Positions 44,721 to 55,695 of a stretch of DNA of 64,000 nt are shown in pieces. Each line of letters begins with the position of its first letter. Within the stretch, counting starts at the first letter, position 1. The position numbers were made by a program, and so were the translations under genes. Below the pieces are notes generated by a model. It had not been told where the DNA came from and ran no database searches. It saw nothing but the letters and a program-made list of their open reading frames with translations. Origin of the DNA: Valencia hispanica (taxonomy: Eukaryota; Chordata; Actinopteri; Cyprinodontiformes; Valenciidae); the NCBI GenBank assembly GCA_963556495.2, contig OY747700.1:1734501-1798500 (forward strand). Direction: 5' to 3'.

Positions 44721-44725
<5 letters not shown>

Positions 44726-44778
<53 letters not shown>
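44726..44778. repeat. (TA)n microsatellite
   Basis: About 25 TA units at the boundary between the Gypsy gag and the Tc1 element. Confidence 0.95.
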
Positions 44779-44779
<1 letters not shown>

Positions 44780-44837
44780 GTATCTACACTGCTCAAAAAA
44801 ATAATGGAACACTCAAATAACACACCCTAGAGCTGAA

Positions 44838-47800
44838 TTTTTATTCAAGATGGCGCCACGTACGGACGCCTCGGTACTTCGCTCTCTAGTATTAGTTACT
44901 GTTTTACTTTTTTGCGTAGTTTTCTGCACTCCCTCTGCTATTAAAATTAGCAGAGAGGAACTCTTACAAATAGGGCTGTCCAGTGCCGGACTTTTTTCAC
45001 CGGTTTTTACTCAACCAGACTGCTTTTTGGAGATTCTGATCGGAGGAGCAGCAGCGCTCTGTGGATTTAGACGGAGACGCCGACCAGGGAAACGAGCTGG
45101 AGTGCTCGACAAGCTGCAGCAGCGGGGATTACGCACCGCTCTCCCATCCATACACCTGGGGAACGTCCGCTCTCTGCCTAACAAAATGGATGAATTGCTC
45201 CTTCCCCTATCCAAGAACTCAGACTTTCGCCGTTCTGCCGCCTTTTGCTTCACTGAAACCTGGTCCAGTGAACCCATCCCGGACAGCGCACTAAAGCTGC
45301 CAGGCTTCCAGCTGTTCCGAGCGGACCGCTGCGCGGAACTGTCTGGGAAGTCAAAGGGAGGAGGAACGTGCTTCTACATAAACGAAGGTTGGTGTACAGA
45401 TGTCACAGTGTTAAAGAAGACATGCAGCCCTCACCTAGAGTCTTTTTTCATAAACCGTAGACCATTTTATTCACCGCGGGAGTTCGCCTCGTTTGTGCTG
45501 GTCGCTGTATACATTCCACCGCAGGCGTGCGTAACGGAGGCGTTCCATCACCTCGCCGACCAGATCACAGACGTGGAGAAAACTCACCCGGACTCTCTGC
45601 TAATCATTCTCGGGGATTTTAATAGAGCAAATCTCAAACTTGAACTGCCTAAATATAGACAACACGTGACGTGTCCCACCAGGGACATGAACACTTTAGA
45701 CCACTGCTACACCACAATAAAGAATGCATGTCGCTCTGTCCCCTGTGCTGCTTTGGGACTCTCTGACCACTGCCTGATCCACCTCATCCCATCTTACAGG
45801 CAGAAGCTGAAATCTGCTAAGCCTGTAGTAAGAACTGTGAGGAGATGGACTGATGAGTCAAAGATGCAGTTACAGGCCTGCTTTGACTGCACTGATTGGA
45901 GCGTCTTTGAAGCAGCAGCCTCAGACCTGGACGAACTGACCGACACTGTGACATCTTACATCAGCTTTTGTGAGGACATGTGTGTGCAGACCAAAACCTT
46001 CTGCACGTTCAACAACAACAAACCATGGTTCACTGCAGAACTGAGACGGCTACGCCAGGACAAGGAGGAGGCCTACAGGAGTGGAGATCGGGTCCTGTAC
46101 AAGCAGGCCAGGAACAAGCTGACAAAGGAGATCAAAGGCAGCAAAAAGGAACTACAGTGCAAAGCTGAAGGAGCGTTTTTCTGCCAACGATTCTTCTGCA
46201 GTTTGGAAGGGCCTGCAGACCATTACCAACTACAGGAGACCATCCCCCCACCCTGTGGGGAGCCCCCGCCTGGCTGAGGACCTCAATGACTTTTTCTCCA
46301 GGTTTGAAACGACTTTCACACCTTCCACCTCCCCCACCATCTCCATTACAAAAGGCCTAGCATCACCCCAAACCACCCCCGTACCTGACCCCCTGCCTGC
46401 GCTGAGGATCTGTGAACAGGATGTACGTCAACTATTTCAGAGACAGAGGATTAAGAAGGCATTAGGTCCTGATGGAGTGTCTCCGTCCTGTCTGAAAGTC
46501 TGTGCTGGACAGCTGGCTCCCATCTTCACTCAGATCTTCAACGACTCCCTGGAGCTGTGTGTGGTCCCCTCCTGCCTCAAACGCTCCACCATCATTCCGG
46601 TTCCCAAGAAGTCCCCCGTCACAGGATTAAATGACTACAGACCAGTCGCCCTGACATCTGTTGTCATGAAATCCTTTGAGCGACTGGTGCTGACCCACCT
46701 GAAGGACATCACGGATCACCTGCAAGACCCCCTGCAGTTCGCCTATAGAGCAAACAGGTCAGTGGATGACGCAGTCAACATGGCTCTCCACTACATCCTG
46801 GACCACCTAGACTCTGCAGGTACCTACGCTCGGGTCCTGTTTGTGGACTTCAGCTCTGCATTCAACACCATCGTCCCAGAGCTCCTCCATCAAAAAATGT
46901 CCCAGCTCACCATGCCTCCCTCCACCTGTCAGTGGATTACCAGCTTCCTGACTGACAGGAGGCAGCAGGTGAAACTGGGTAACTTCACATCCAACTCCCG
47001 GCCCCTCAGCATCGGCGCCCCCCAGGGATGTGTTCTCTCCCCACTGCTCTTCTCCCTTTACACCACTGACTGCACGTCAAGGGACCCTTCTGTGAAACTC
47101 CTGAAGTTTGCAGATGACACCACCATCATTGGACTCATCCGTGACGGTGACGAGTCTGCATACAGAGGGGAAGTGGAACAGCTGGTCCTCTGGTGCAGTC
47201 AGAACCACCTGGAGCTAAACCCGCTCAAAACTGTGGAGATGACAGTGAACTTCAGGAAGAGACCCCCATCAACATCTCCTCTCATAATCATCAACAGGCC
47301 AGTCCCCACAGTGGAGTCTTTCAGGTTCCTAGGATCCACCATCACACGGGACCTGAAGTGGACCTCCCACATTAACTGTATAAGAAAGAAGGCCCAGCAA
47401 AGGCTGTACTTTCTGCGTCAGCTCAGAAAGTTCAACCTGCCTCAGGAACTGCTGACCATCTTCTACACAGCAATAGTCCAGTCTGTCCTGACCTCATCCA
47501 TCTCTGTCTGGTTCGGATCCGCCACCAGAAAAGACAAGGACAGACTGCAGAGAACAGTCAGGTCCTCAGAGAGGATCATAGGTACTGATCTTCCCTCCAT
47601 TCAGGACCTGTACCAGTCCAGGGTCAAGAAGCGGGCCAGAAGAATCACCACAGACCCCTCACACCCTGGCCACAATCTGTTTAGGCTCCTCCCGTCAGGC
47701 CGGCATTACAGAGCGTTGTATGCCAAAACCACCCGACACAAAAACAGTTTTTTCCCCCAGGCTGTCGCTCTGATGAACTCTGTGTAGTCACAGAGTGTGA

Positions 47801-48012
47801 GTCCATTCACATAACAATAAACTATAACTCTGCAGTGCTGTACATACTCACTGTAAAATAACCCCGGTTTGGTGTATATATTATCCTTTATTATTTATTT
47901 GTATTTATTTCTTTATTTCACTTATTTAAGTTCTGTACTGGAGAGAAAAGTTGCCGGAGTCAAATTCCTTGTATGTGTCATACTTGGCCATTAAAGCTGA
48001 TTCTGATTCTGA
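44838..48012 (+). mobile_element. Rex1/Babar-like LINE, full length, near intact
   Basis: Starts 'ttcaagatggcgcc', carries one long endonuclease-RT frame, and ends 'gccattaaagctgattctga' with the GATTCT tail typical of this group. Inserted in the Tc1 element. A fragment of the same 3' end lies at 56447-56561. About 3.17 kb, as expected for a complete copy. Confidence 0.9.
44850..47787 (+). pseudogene. Rex1-like EN-RT protein, one frameshift
   Basis: N-terminal hydrophobic segment (SLVLVTVLLFCVVFC), then endonuclease: LGNVRSLPNKMDELLL, CFTETWSSEPIPDS, LIILGDFNRANLK and LGLSDHCLIHLIP. RT: ALGPDGVSPSCLKVCAGQLA, NDYRPVALTSVVMKSFERLV, VLFVDFSSAFNTIVPE, GAPQGCVLSPLLFSLYT and LKFADDTTIIGLI, then the C-terminus through RHKNSFFPQAVALMNSV. 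All visible catalytic motifs are kept. The frame changes once: the A run at 46143-46147 is one base longer than the frame needs, after which translation continues in the other frame (46255-47787 is its annotated open part). Relation to Rex1/CR1 is by sequence pattern. Confidence 0.9.
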
Positions 48013-48059
48013 TGAAAGAAATACTCATTAAATACTTTGTTCTTTACATAGTTGAATGT

Positions 48060-48907
48060 GCTGACAACAAAATCACACCAGAAATACCAATGGAAATCAG
48101 ATTTATCAACCCATGGAGGTCTGGATTTGTCTCGTGCCTGTATGGCCTCCCTACAACGCCTGATCATGCTCCTGATGAGGTGAGGTTAGGTATTATGGTC
48201 TCCTGAAGGATCTCCTCCCAGACCCGGACTAAAGCATTCACCAACTCCTGGACAGTCTGTGGTGCAACGTTCAGCATTGGTGGATGGAGCGAGACACGAT
48301 GTCCCAGATGTGCTTAATAGGATTCAGGTCTGGGGAACGGGCGAGTCGGTCCGTAGCATCAATGCCTTCCTCATGCAAGAATTGCTGACACACTCCAGCC
48401 ACATGAAATCTAGCATTAGGTGGAACCCAGGGCCAACTGCACCAGCATATGGTCTCCCAAGGGGTCTGAGGATCTAATCTTGGTACTTAATGGCAGCCAG
48501 GCTACTTCTGGCGAGCACACGGAGGGCTGTGCGCCTCCTCCACCATTACTGACCCACTGCCAAACCGGTCATTTTTGAGGATGTTGGAGGCAGCAGAACG
48601 TTCTCCAAGACGTCTCCAGACTCTGTCTGTCACATGTACTCAGTGTGACCCTGATTTCATCTGTGAAGAGCAAAGGGCGCCAGTGGCCAATTTGCCAATC
48701 TTGGTGTTCACTGGCAAATCCCAAACGTCCTGCACGGTGTTGGGCTGTAAGTACACACCCCACCTGTGGATGTTGGGTACTCATACCACCTTCATGGAGT
48801 CTGTTTCTGACCGTTTGAGCAGACATCAGCCGCAAAGCATAGGAACTGAGAAGTGGTCTCTGGTCACCACCTGCAGAACCACTCCTTTATTGGGGGTGTC
48901 TTGCTAA
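48060..48907 (-). pseudogene. Tc1-like transposase remnant
   Basis: The minus strand encodes MSAQTVRNRLHEGGMSTQHP then HRAGRLGFASEHQDWQIG and HWRPLLFTDEIRVTLSTCD, the region around the first DDE aspartates of Tc1 transposases (usual form 'RRVLFSDESRF'). The following part to 48060 is readable only with several stops. The N-terminal DNA-binding region is poorly kept. Confidence 0.82.
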
Positions 48908-49077
48908 TTCCTATAATTTCCACCTGTTGTCTATTTAATTTGCACAACAGCATGTGGAATTGATTGTCAATCAGTGTTACTTCCTAAGTGGAAAGTTTGA
49001 TTTCACAGTAGTGTAATTGACTTGGAGTTACACTGTGTTGTTAAAGTGTTCCCTGTATCTTTTTTAGAAGTGTATAT

Positions 49078-49115
<38 letters not shown>

Positions 49116-49180
49116 TTTTATTTATAAAGCGCTTTTCATACAACAAAATGCAATTCAAAGTGCTTTACAGAATAGAAATT
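49078..49180 (-). mobile_element. L2-type 3' end with (TAA)n tail
   Basis: The (TAA)n run at 49078-49113 followed by 'tatttataaagcgctttt' and 'caattcaaagtgctttac', read in reverse, is the 3' terminus of an L2-type LINE. It may be the end of the LINE to its right. Confidence 0.7.
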
Positions 49181-49339
49181 ACCCCACATATGTCCCCCCC
49201 CCCAACAAGTTTAAGCATGAACACATTTGTACCCCCCTGGAACGATGTGTCTATTTATTTATTTATTATCTGTATAAACTGCAGGATAACATGTTAAAAT
49301 ACACAAACAAATAAATAAATAGATTGGTAGATAGGTTAA
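49181..49339. repeat. AT-rich simple sequence
   Basis: Imperfect TAAA/TTAA repeats (for example 49300-49375) and a C run at 49194-49202. Confidence 0.6.
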
Positions 49340-51330
49340 TTAATTAATTAGTAAATAAATAAAATTAAATAAACAAGATAAATAAAAGACCAAATGATAC
49401 AGTAAAAGTCGAGCTTTGGTGTTCAGTAAATTACATGATCTTTTCATCATTCCAACACATTTAGCAAGTTTTGTCCTCAGGTAACCTATATGGGGTTTCC
49501 AAGAGATCTTTTCATCCATTATAACGCCCAAGAATGTATTTTGTTGAAACTTTTCTATTAGTGTGTCATCAATAACAATTTTAACAGGTATATTACATTT
49601 ACGATTACTAAACAGCATCATTTTTGTCTTTTTCGGGTTAAGTGACAGTTTGTTAGAATTAAACCAGGTTTTTAACTTATCCAATTCCACAGTTACCGAG
49701 GCCAACAGTTGCTCCAGATTGTCTTCGGCACAGATAATATTGGTATCATCAGCAAAGAGGATGAATTTCATTTTTGTTGATAATTTACATATTTCGTTAA
49801 TGTACATTAGGAATAGTGTGGGACCCAGTATTGACCCCTGCGGTACTCCACACATTATGTCCAGAAACTCTGATTTATGTTGATCAATCTCAACAATCTG
49901 TCTCCTCTCGCATAGATAGCTCTTGAACCATTTTTTTGCTATTTCCCTTATGCCATAGTCCTCCATCTTTTTTATTAAAATCTGACGGTTGGAGTGAGGA
50001 ACATTGTATTAGGATTTATATCGAATAGTCCCTTAATCTGTTCGTTGGTAGATGGAATTTTTTGCGCCAGTTCAGGTCCATCATTGACAAAAAAATTATT
50101 AAATCTATCCGCGATCATTGTTTTGTCTCGTATGATTATGTCATTTTCCACAAAGTACTCTGGATAACATGAGCTGCTGGAACCACGACCAATAACGGTG
50201 TTCAAGACTTTCCAAATTCCTTTTATGTAATTTTTTTTATTAATTTATAAATTAGTATAATATTCTCTCCTACTTGCCCTCAGTATACTAGTTAATTTGT
50301 TTTTAGATGTTTTGTACTTATGTTCAGTTTCACTAGTTCTGTACCTAAATAATAGCCTATAGAGAAAACTTATCTTTTTACACGAGTTCGCAAGCCCTTT
50401 TGTTATCCAGGGTGTTTTTGTGTGTCTTCTTACTGTGCATTTTTTTGATAGGACAGTGTTTGTTATAGAGTGTAATGAATATGTCAAGAAATGTGTTGAA
50501 AGCTGCATTTACATCGGACAATTGATAAATAGGTTCCCAGTTTTGGCTCGCCAATTCATTTTTCAGTGCTGTAATTGATTGATCAGTTATGACTCTACGG
50601 TAATATTCACTTTGAACAGTTTTAGATAATTTACAGTTAAGATCGTATACCATGAACACTGGTAAGTGATCACTGACATCATTCACTAACAAACCACCTG
50701 TTATGTTATTGTCTAAAATATTACAGAATATGTTATCGATGAGTGTGGTACTATGTGATGTAATTCTGGTGGGTCTGATGATGAGTGGGTACAAACCATG
50801 GAAAACATGGTGTCAGTGAACTCTTCTGTACTTTTGTGTTTTTGGGGATTTAGCAAGTTAATATTAAAATCCCCACATATAATATATATTTTTTGTTATT
50901 ATTAGTAAATATTTTTTCTATCCATTCCCTGAATGTTGTCAGGTCGGATCCCGGCGTCCTATAAATGCAGCTTACAATAATATTTTTATTTTTTGGAAGT
51001 ACCAATTCAACAGTCACACATTCAAGTAGATCATCCACCACTAAACACATATTGTCCACAATACTACAGGGAATGTTTTTATCTATATAGAGAGCCAAAC
51101 TTCCTCCTCTCTTATTTTTCCGGTTTGTGTAAAACATTTCGTAACCATTTATATCAAACTCATTTATTTTTTCATCATTCAACCATGTTTCTGAAATAGC
51201 TATGATATTAAATTGAGACTTAAACTGGTTCAGGTAGTCTTGAATGGCTTCAAAATTGGATTGTAAACTCCAGCTATTAAAATGAATCAGAGAGATGTTT
51301 TTATCTTGAATAAATGTTTTGTCATATATG
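49340..51330 (-). pseudogene. EN-RT of the I/CR1-type LINE
   Basis: Endonuclease: ISLIHFNSWSLQSNFEAI, IIAISETWLNDEKINEF, NKRGGSLALYIDKN, then VNDVSDHLPVFMVYDLN; RT from 49966: [55 protein letters not shown] (FADD box kept) and KTWFNSNKLSLNPKKTKMML. Breaks near 50850, 50380, 50240 and 49970; the middle of RT (fingers) is missing around 49970. Confidence 0.85.
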
Positions 51331-51535
51331 CTATCAGTATAATATAAACAGTCATTTTTTTATATTTAGAAGGAATTTGCTGTCTGGATCAATTGAATCC
51401 ATGGATGTTTGTAATTTATAATCAATATGGTCAGATAAATTATTCATTGTTTCTAAGTTTTGTGCATTTGTATAGAGATCATCCTCTGCTTCAGAGGAGC
51501 TATCATCACTATCATGATTATACATCTGGTATTAT
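49340..51535 (-). mobile_element. I/CR1-type (jockey group) LINE
   Basis: A LINE unrelated to the L2 copies, on the minus strand, with endonuclease and RT in five broken frames. It begins near 51535 with an acidic segment (SDDSSSEAEDDLY) and possibly ends with the (TAA)n tail at 49078. Confidence 0.8.
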
Positions 51536-52150
51536 TTCAGAAACATGCTTAAAGGTAGAGGGTGTATGATCATCACAGAATGAGGGCCCCAGACACACAA
51601 CAAAGACAGGCACACAGCAACATGAACATATAGGGGAACACATTCACAAGCTCGCACTCACAAACAAGCACACACAATTACACTCACTCTCTCACAACGC
51701 AGGCAATGAAGTAGAAATAAGATAAATGAAAGAAGAAAAATAAATAGGATGCCTAAGGCTCTGACTATTGATAAGTATTTTTATTTATTTAATATTTTAT
51801 TGCTGCTTTCTTAGAATTAAAACTAAAGCAATGAGGGAAAAAAACATTGAAAATGTAATAGAGAAAAAACAATTTTTTTTAAAGTAACTAAACTAGTGTG
51901 ACGCAGGTAACTCACAACGTCCTCCAAAACTCCTTTGCGACAGTGTATTACGTACGTTACTTTACGGCAAACACAAAAATGCTGGACTCACCGAGCTAAA
52001 GCTAACTGTATTACATCGTCCTTGACAAAGAGGACAAAAAGAAAAAGTCCGGCTTAGCTTAGACTTTATAGTGAACAACAGTCCTCGGTTGGTAGGTGCT
52101 CGCCATGTGTTTAACGTTACTTACGTCCCCTCCGGGAGGTCACGACAGTG
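51536..52150. other. No gene recognised
   Basis: AT-rich, with CACA-rich patches near 51590-51700. It separates the I/CR1-type LINE from the L1 ORF1 fragment; may include L1 inter-ORF sequence. Confidence 0.45.
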
Positions 52151-53035
52151 CTTCTCAGCCTCCCTAGGACAGTGAAAAAGTCTTGGTTTCCCATTCCACG
52201 ATTATCGTCAGCGTGCTGGGATACTCCCGGGAGTTCTTGATATCAGCGGCACAGAGCTTTTTCTTCACCGGGTCAAACTCCCTGCGTTTTTTCACAAGAC
52301 CAGGACTGAAGTCCGGTTAGATTTGGGCCGTAGATTCTCCCATCTTCAGATTCCCCTTCTCCCGGGCCAGTCTCAGGATCTTCACCTTGTCCTGGAAGTT
52401 CAAGAACTTTACCAGGATAGGTCTTGGAGGTCCGCCAGATCTAGGTGAGCGGACGAATGTTGGTGAGCGATGCGCCCTCTCCACGACAGGCGCCGTGGGG
52501 AAATGTTCCTTCCCGAAGAGTGTGGTAACCAACTTTCCGATGAAAGCGACCATGTCTCCCCCTTCTTCTTCTCCGGTATATTAATAAAGCGCAGATTGGA
52601 TCTCCTCCATCTTCTCCTTCAGGTAAAAATTGTCCTTTTCCAGAGCGCACACTCGCTCCTCCAGGTTACCAATCGTGTCCTCATTTTTGCTCACTCGTTG
52701 CTGCAACTCATTGATTTGTCCAGTAAGAGAGCTCAATGTCTGCTGAATGTCCATTAGGCCTGCCTTAACAGACCCAATTTGAATGTCCAGGTGGGCTTTT
52801 ACTTCAGTTGTTACTTGCTCTTTCACTTGCTGCAACGCATCCCAGGTGGATTGGAGCGAGATCTCCGCCACGTCGCACGACAAAAACCAATCTTGAAATA
52901 GAGTCCTTAAGACTGCTTTGATTGTAGTCAAATGTTCAGATATTAGGGATAAAGGTTTGCTCAATCACTCAGACAAGTAGCTGGTGGTGTCTCAATAATT
53001 TAGCAGCGCCTACATCAGGCATTCACGCGGCTGCA
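52150..53035 (-). pseudogene. L1-type ORF1 fragment
   Basis: L1 ORF1 is an RNA-binding chaperone with coiled coil, RRM and C-terminal domain. Seen here in order: coiled coil (LTGQINELQQRVSKNEDTIG, LEERVCALEKDNFYLKE), a break, the RRM region (VERAHRSPTFVRSPRSGG, PRPILVKFLNFQDKVKILRL) and, after a stop, the C-terminal domain (KKRREFDPVKKKLCAADIK, YPSTLTIIVEWETKTFS). ORF2 does not follow, so this is a separate 5' piece of an L1-type element, not the one at 32263. Confidence 0.82.
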
Positions 53036-53041
53036 GCCATC

Positions 53042-53071
53042 TTCTTACCACGTCCATATATACATATATAA

Positions 53072-53133
<62 letters not shown>
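53042..53133. repeat. (TA)n microsatellite
   Basis: About 90 bp of TA with a few interruptions at its left end, between the L1 fragment and the Gypsy piece. Confidence 0.95.
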
Positions 53134-53136
<3 letters not shown>

Positions 53137-53430
53137 TACACAGCTTTTTAGAAATGTCAGAGTTGGCAAAGGAAAGGGGAACGATTTATTTATCCTTGAA
53201 CAACCTGAAACTACCTTGCTCCCTGGTGGTCTAGTGGTTATAAGTGCTCTTTTGACTATTTCTAGTGAGGCTTTGAGCCATGTCCCTGTTGTTGTTCATA
53301 ACATGACTAATCGCTGTATGACTCTAACCCAAAGCGCATCGTTGGGGAAGTTTCTCCGGCTGGATCTGTCTAATCAGCCACCACTTTTCCAGAGCCATCC
53401 AGTGACGCATCTGACAGAGTACTGACTTTT
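53137..53430 (+). pseudogene. Gypsy pol fragment after protease
   Basis: NVRVGKGKGNDLFILEQPET, then LLPGGLVVISALLTI and SHVPVVVHNMTNRCMTL, the linker between protease and RT in Gypsy elements ('LLPxGLxVxxxLV...VPVxVxNxT'). Ends before RT. Confidence 0.65.
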
Positions 53431-53440
53431 GATCTTCTGA

Positions 53441-54282
53441 GGTGATTTTGGCTTTTTGTCAACACATTTTTGAAGATCCTTATCCTGATAAGTCAGTTTC
53501 TCCTGCCTTGATTGAAACAATGGCTTTGGATGCATTTCAGTTTCTATGCTCCTATAATCTGGAACAAAATTCCAGACAACTCCAATCATAACAATTTTGA
53601 GTTCTTTTTCTCTGGAACTTTTTTGGATCAGTAGTCAAGTCATCTTGTTCTGGCCAGGAACTGTGATCGTCCAGGTCACTCTTCTATGACCTAGGGTGAG
53701 AGGTTACTAGCACATCACCCATATGTGGCTAACAGTGTATTTCTTCAGTAGCCTTGAGTTGAACAACTTTCAGGACTCTGCACACAGACCAGAGGGTTAT
53801 TCTGCCTCTTTTGGCAGGGGTCTGAGCTTCTTTTCCTTCAAACCCTGCTGCCCCAGCCGGGCGGCTTTGCGTTTCAAGCTGCCCTGCCACCTGATGGTGC
53901 AGGTGTGCTGAAGTTGGAAAGCTCTCAGCAAAGGGTTCAAGTTTTCTTTAATCTGACGACCTGGGAGATCCTGGTCTGGTTGGCTGCTGGTCTCTCACCT
54001 GGTCAACAAAGCTTAAAAGAACAGCTTGCAACTAATTTGCTTTTTCTATTTGCTTTATCCATAATTGTATCTAATTTGAGATTAATTTCTTATGCATTTG
54101 TCCTTTTTTTTAAATCCCTCACTCACCTCATAGTTCTAAGTAGCGCCGCACTAATTGGCCTCACTAACACAGAATCAAACTATTATCCAGACTGCTACAA
54201 ACATTAGGTCTATCTGTAGAAAAAGCTATTACTTTTGCTTTATGTTGAAATCACAGAAATCATCATTGACGCAAAGGGAGTG
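53441..54282. other. Mostly unassigned; L2 scrap
   Basis: 53532-53615 resembles the L2 3' coding end of 11220-11300 ('cagtttctatgctcct'). Otherwise nothing recognised; open frames at 53905-54207 lack family features. Confidence 0.45.
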
Positions 54283-55695
54283 TTGGAAAGCCGAGCGCAG
54301 ATGGAGAAAAACAAAACGTCAGGTTCATTATGACATCTATAAAGAGAAACTTCACTCTTATAACTTACAACTTAGGAATGCAAGGAAGTCATATTTTTCT
54401 GACATCATCACCAGAAATAGTCATAGTGCTCGGGCATTATTTGTTGATGTCAACAGCCTGACAAACTCTCGTGTGTCAGTAGCACCTGAACTCTATTCCA
54501 CCAAGGCCTGCAATGACTTTACCAAATTCTTCACAGATAAAATCCAAAATATTAGACAAGCGGTTGGTTCATCAACGGCAGGTTCAGGTTATGTACAGTG
54601 TCCACGGAAAATCCGTTTAAACACCATGAAACAGTTTTATCTCATAAACAGCAAAGATCTGGAGGATATCTTACGTCAACTGAACTCCTCCTCTTGCTGC
54701 TTATCTTTAATGTCGGGTGTTTTCCCAGAGCCCCTGAAAACAGCTGTAATTAAACCCCTGCTGAAAAGAGACAATCTGGACAAGACACAAATGAACAACT
54801 ACAGGCCCATCTCCAATCTTCCATTTTTAAGTAAGATAATTGAAAAGGCGGTTTTTCATCAGCTAAATGACTTCTTAAGACAAAGCAACTGCTTTGACGT
54901 CTTTCAGTCAGGTTTTAGACAGCACCACAGCACTGAGACTGCTCTGACCAAAGTCATCAATGACATCCGTTTGAATACTGACAGTGGAAAAATGTCAGTG
55001 TTAGTTTTACTGGATCTAAGTGCTGCATTTGATACTGTTGACCACATTTTTTACTCAAACGACTGGAGAACTGAGTGGGTCTCTCTGGCACTGTACTAAA
55101 CTGGTTCAAAACGTAATTAGAGAACAGGAAGTACTTTGTGTCAATAAGTAACTTTACATCTGAGCAGACGGGAATTACATGTGGGGTTCCCCAGGGTTCC
55201 ATCCTGGGACCTCTTCTGTTTAACATCTATATGCTCCCACTGGCACAGGTAATAAATAACAACAATATAAGTTACCATAGCTACTCAGATGACACACAGA
55301 TATATATTAGAATGTCACCAGAAGACCAAGGGCCTGTACAGGCTCTTGGCAAATGCATTGAGGATATTGATGACTGGATGTGCCACAATGTTCTGCAGTT
55401 GAACAAAAATAAAACTGAGGTAATTGTCTTTGGAGCTAAAGAGAAAATATTGAAGGTCACCACAGGGCTTCAGTCCATACACCTAAAAACCACCAACCAC
55501 GTCAGAAATCTGGGTATAGTGATGGACTCAGACCTAATCTTTGAAAAACACATTAAGGCAATCACAAAATCAGCCTACTGTCACCTTAAGAATATCTCAA
55601 GGATAAAAGATCTGATGTCTCAGCAGGACCTGCAGGAACTAGTCCATGCATTCATCTTTAGTCGGCTTGATTATTGTAGCAGCGTCTTTACAGGT
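54283..55695 (+). mobile_element. L2-type LINE, copy A2 (internal piece)
   Basis: Matches copy A1 from position 1123 on. The left end is truncated; the right end is cut at 55695 by a Gypsy LTR. A 75-bp in-frame deletion (relative to 1549-1623) removes 25 residues. Confidence 0.92.
54283..55695 (+). pseudogene. L2 ORF2 (RT part), broken
   Basis: [59 protein letters not shown] and [13 protein letters not shown], then a small deletion near 55050 shifting the frame, a TAA at 55114-55116 at the same codon as in copy A1, then [17 protein letters not shown]. The catalytic box reads YSDDTQIY instead of YADD. Confidence 0.88.

Larger units (their letters stand above)
41587..44725 (+). pseudogene. PNMA-like Gypsy gag, split
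   Basis: The N-terminal part (41587-41809) resembles the RRM-like start of PNMA proteins: LGGQNCLYVTAIDDSYTDED, then after a slip in an A run VVRIPDEPNLPSW and LSKLDMFQ. It resumes at 43722 with LPSPKNHQIIWDVETIRQI and QDWLGRELAQRYMRDFQ, followed by the capsid: SRVCTFSGTSQSEW, GFDAWRTQVELLQCDP, SENQKVRRVLESLLSPASG and QEKPSTYLSRLHVSLTKAMS, then a stop and a decayed C-terminus. The F-D-A-W and R-R-x-x-E-S-L-x-x-P-A pattern is that of PNMA/Gypsy capsids. Several shifts. Confidence 0.75.
44787..49072 (-). mobile_element. Tc1-like DNA transposon, split by Rex1
   Basis: Left terminal repeat CACTGCTCAAAAAAATAATG at 44787, right end reading 'gtatcttttttagaagtg' at 49072, with TA on both outer flanks (44785-44786, 49073-49074). 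The Rex1-like LINE at 44838-48012 interrupts it near the left end; without it the element is about 1.1 kb, as expected for Tc1. The transposase is on the minus strand. Confidence 0.85.
41237..53440 (+). mobile_element. PNMA-like Gypsy, copy 2, exploded by insertions
   Basis: Pieces in order and orientation: LTR end and leader (41237-41586, about 90 % like 21385-21720), gag N-terminus (41587-41809), gag core (43722-44725) and a post-protease pol piece (53137-53430). Between them lie a LINE with a solo LTR, a Tc1 holding a Rex1-like LINE, and further LINE sequence. That one element underlies all pieces is inference from order; the gag halves joining in frame supports the first two. Confidence 0.65.

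Noticed and set aside
44618..44830. 70-codon frame ending in alternating I/Y
   Set aside because: It is the TA microsatellite read through from decayed gag.
53905..54207. 100-codon + strand frame with a hydrophobic stretch
   Set aside because: No family resemblance, and adjacent to TE junctions; treated as chance.
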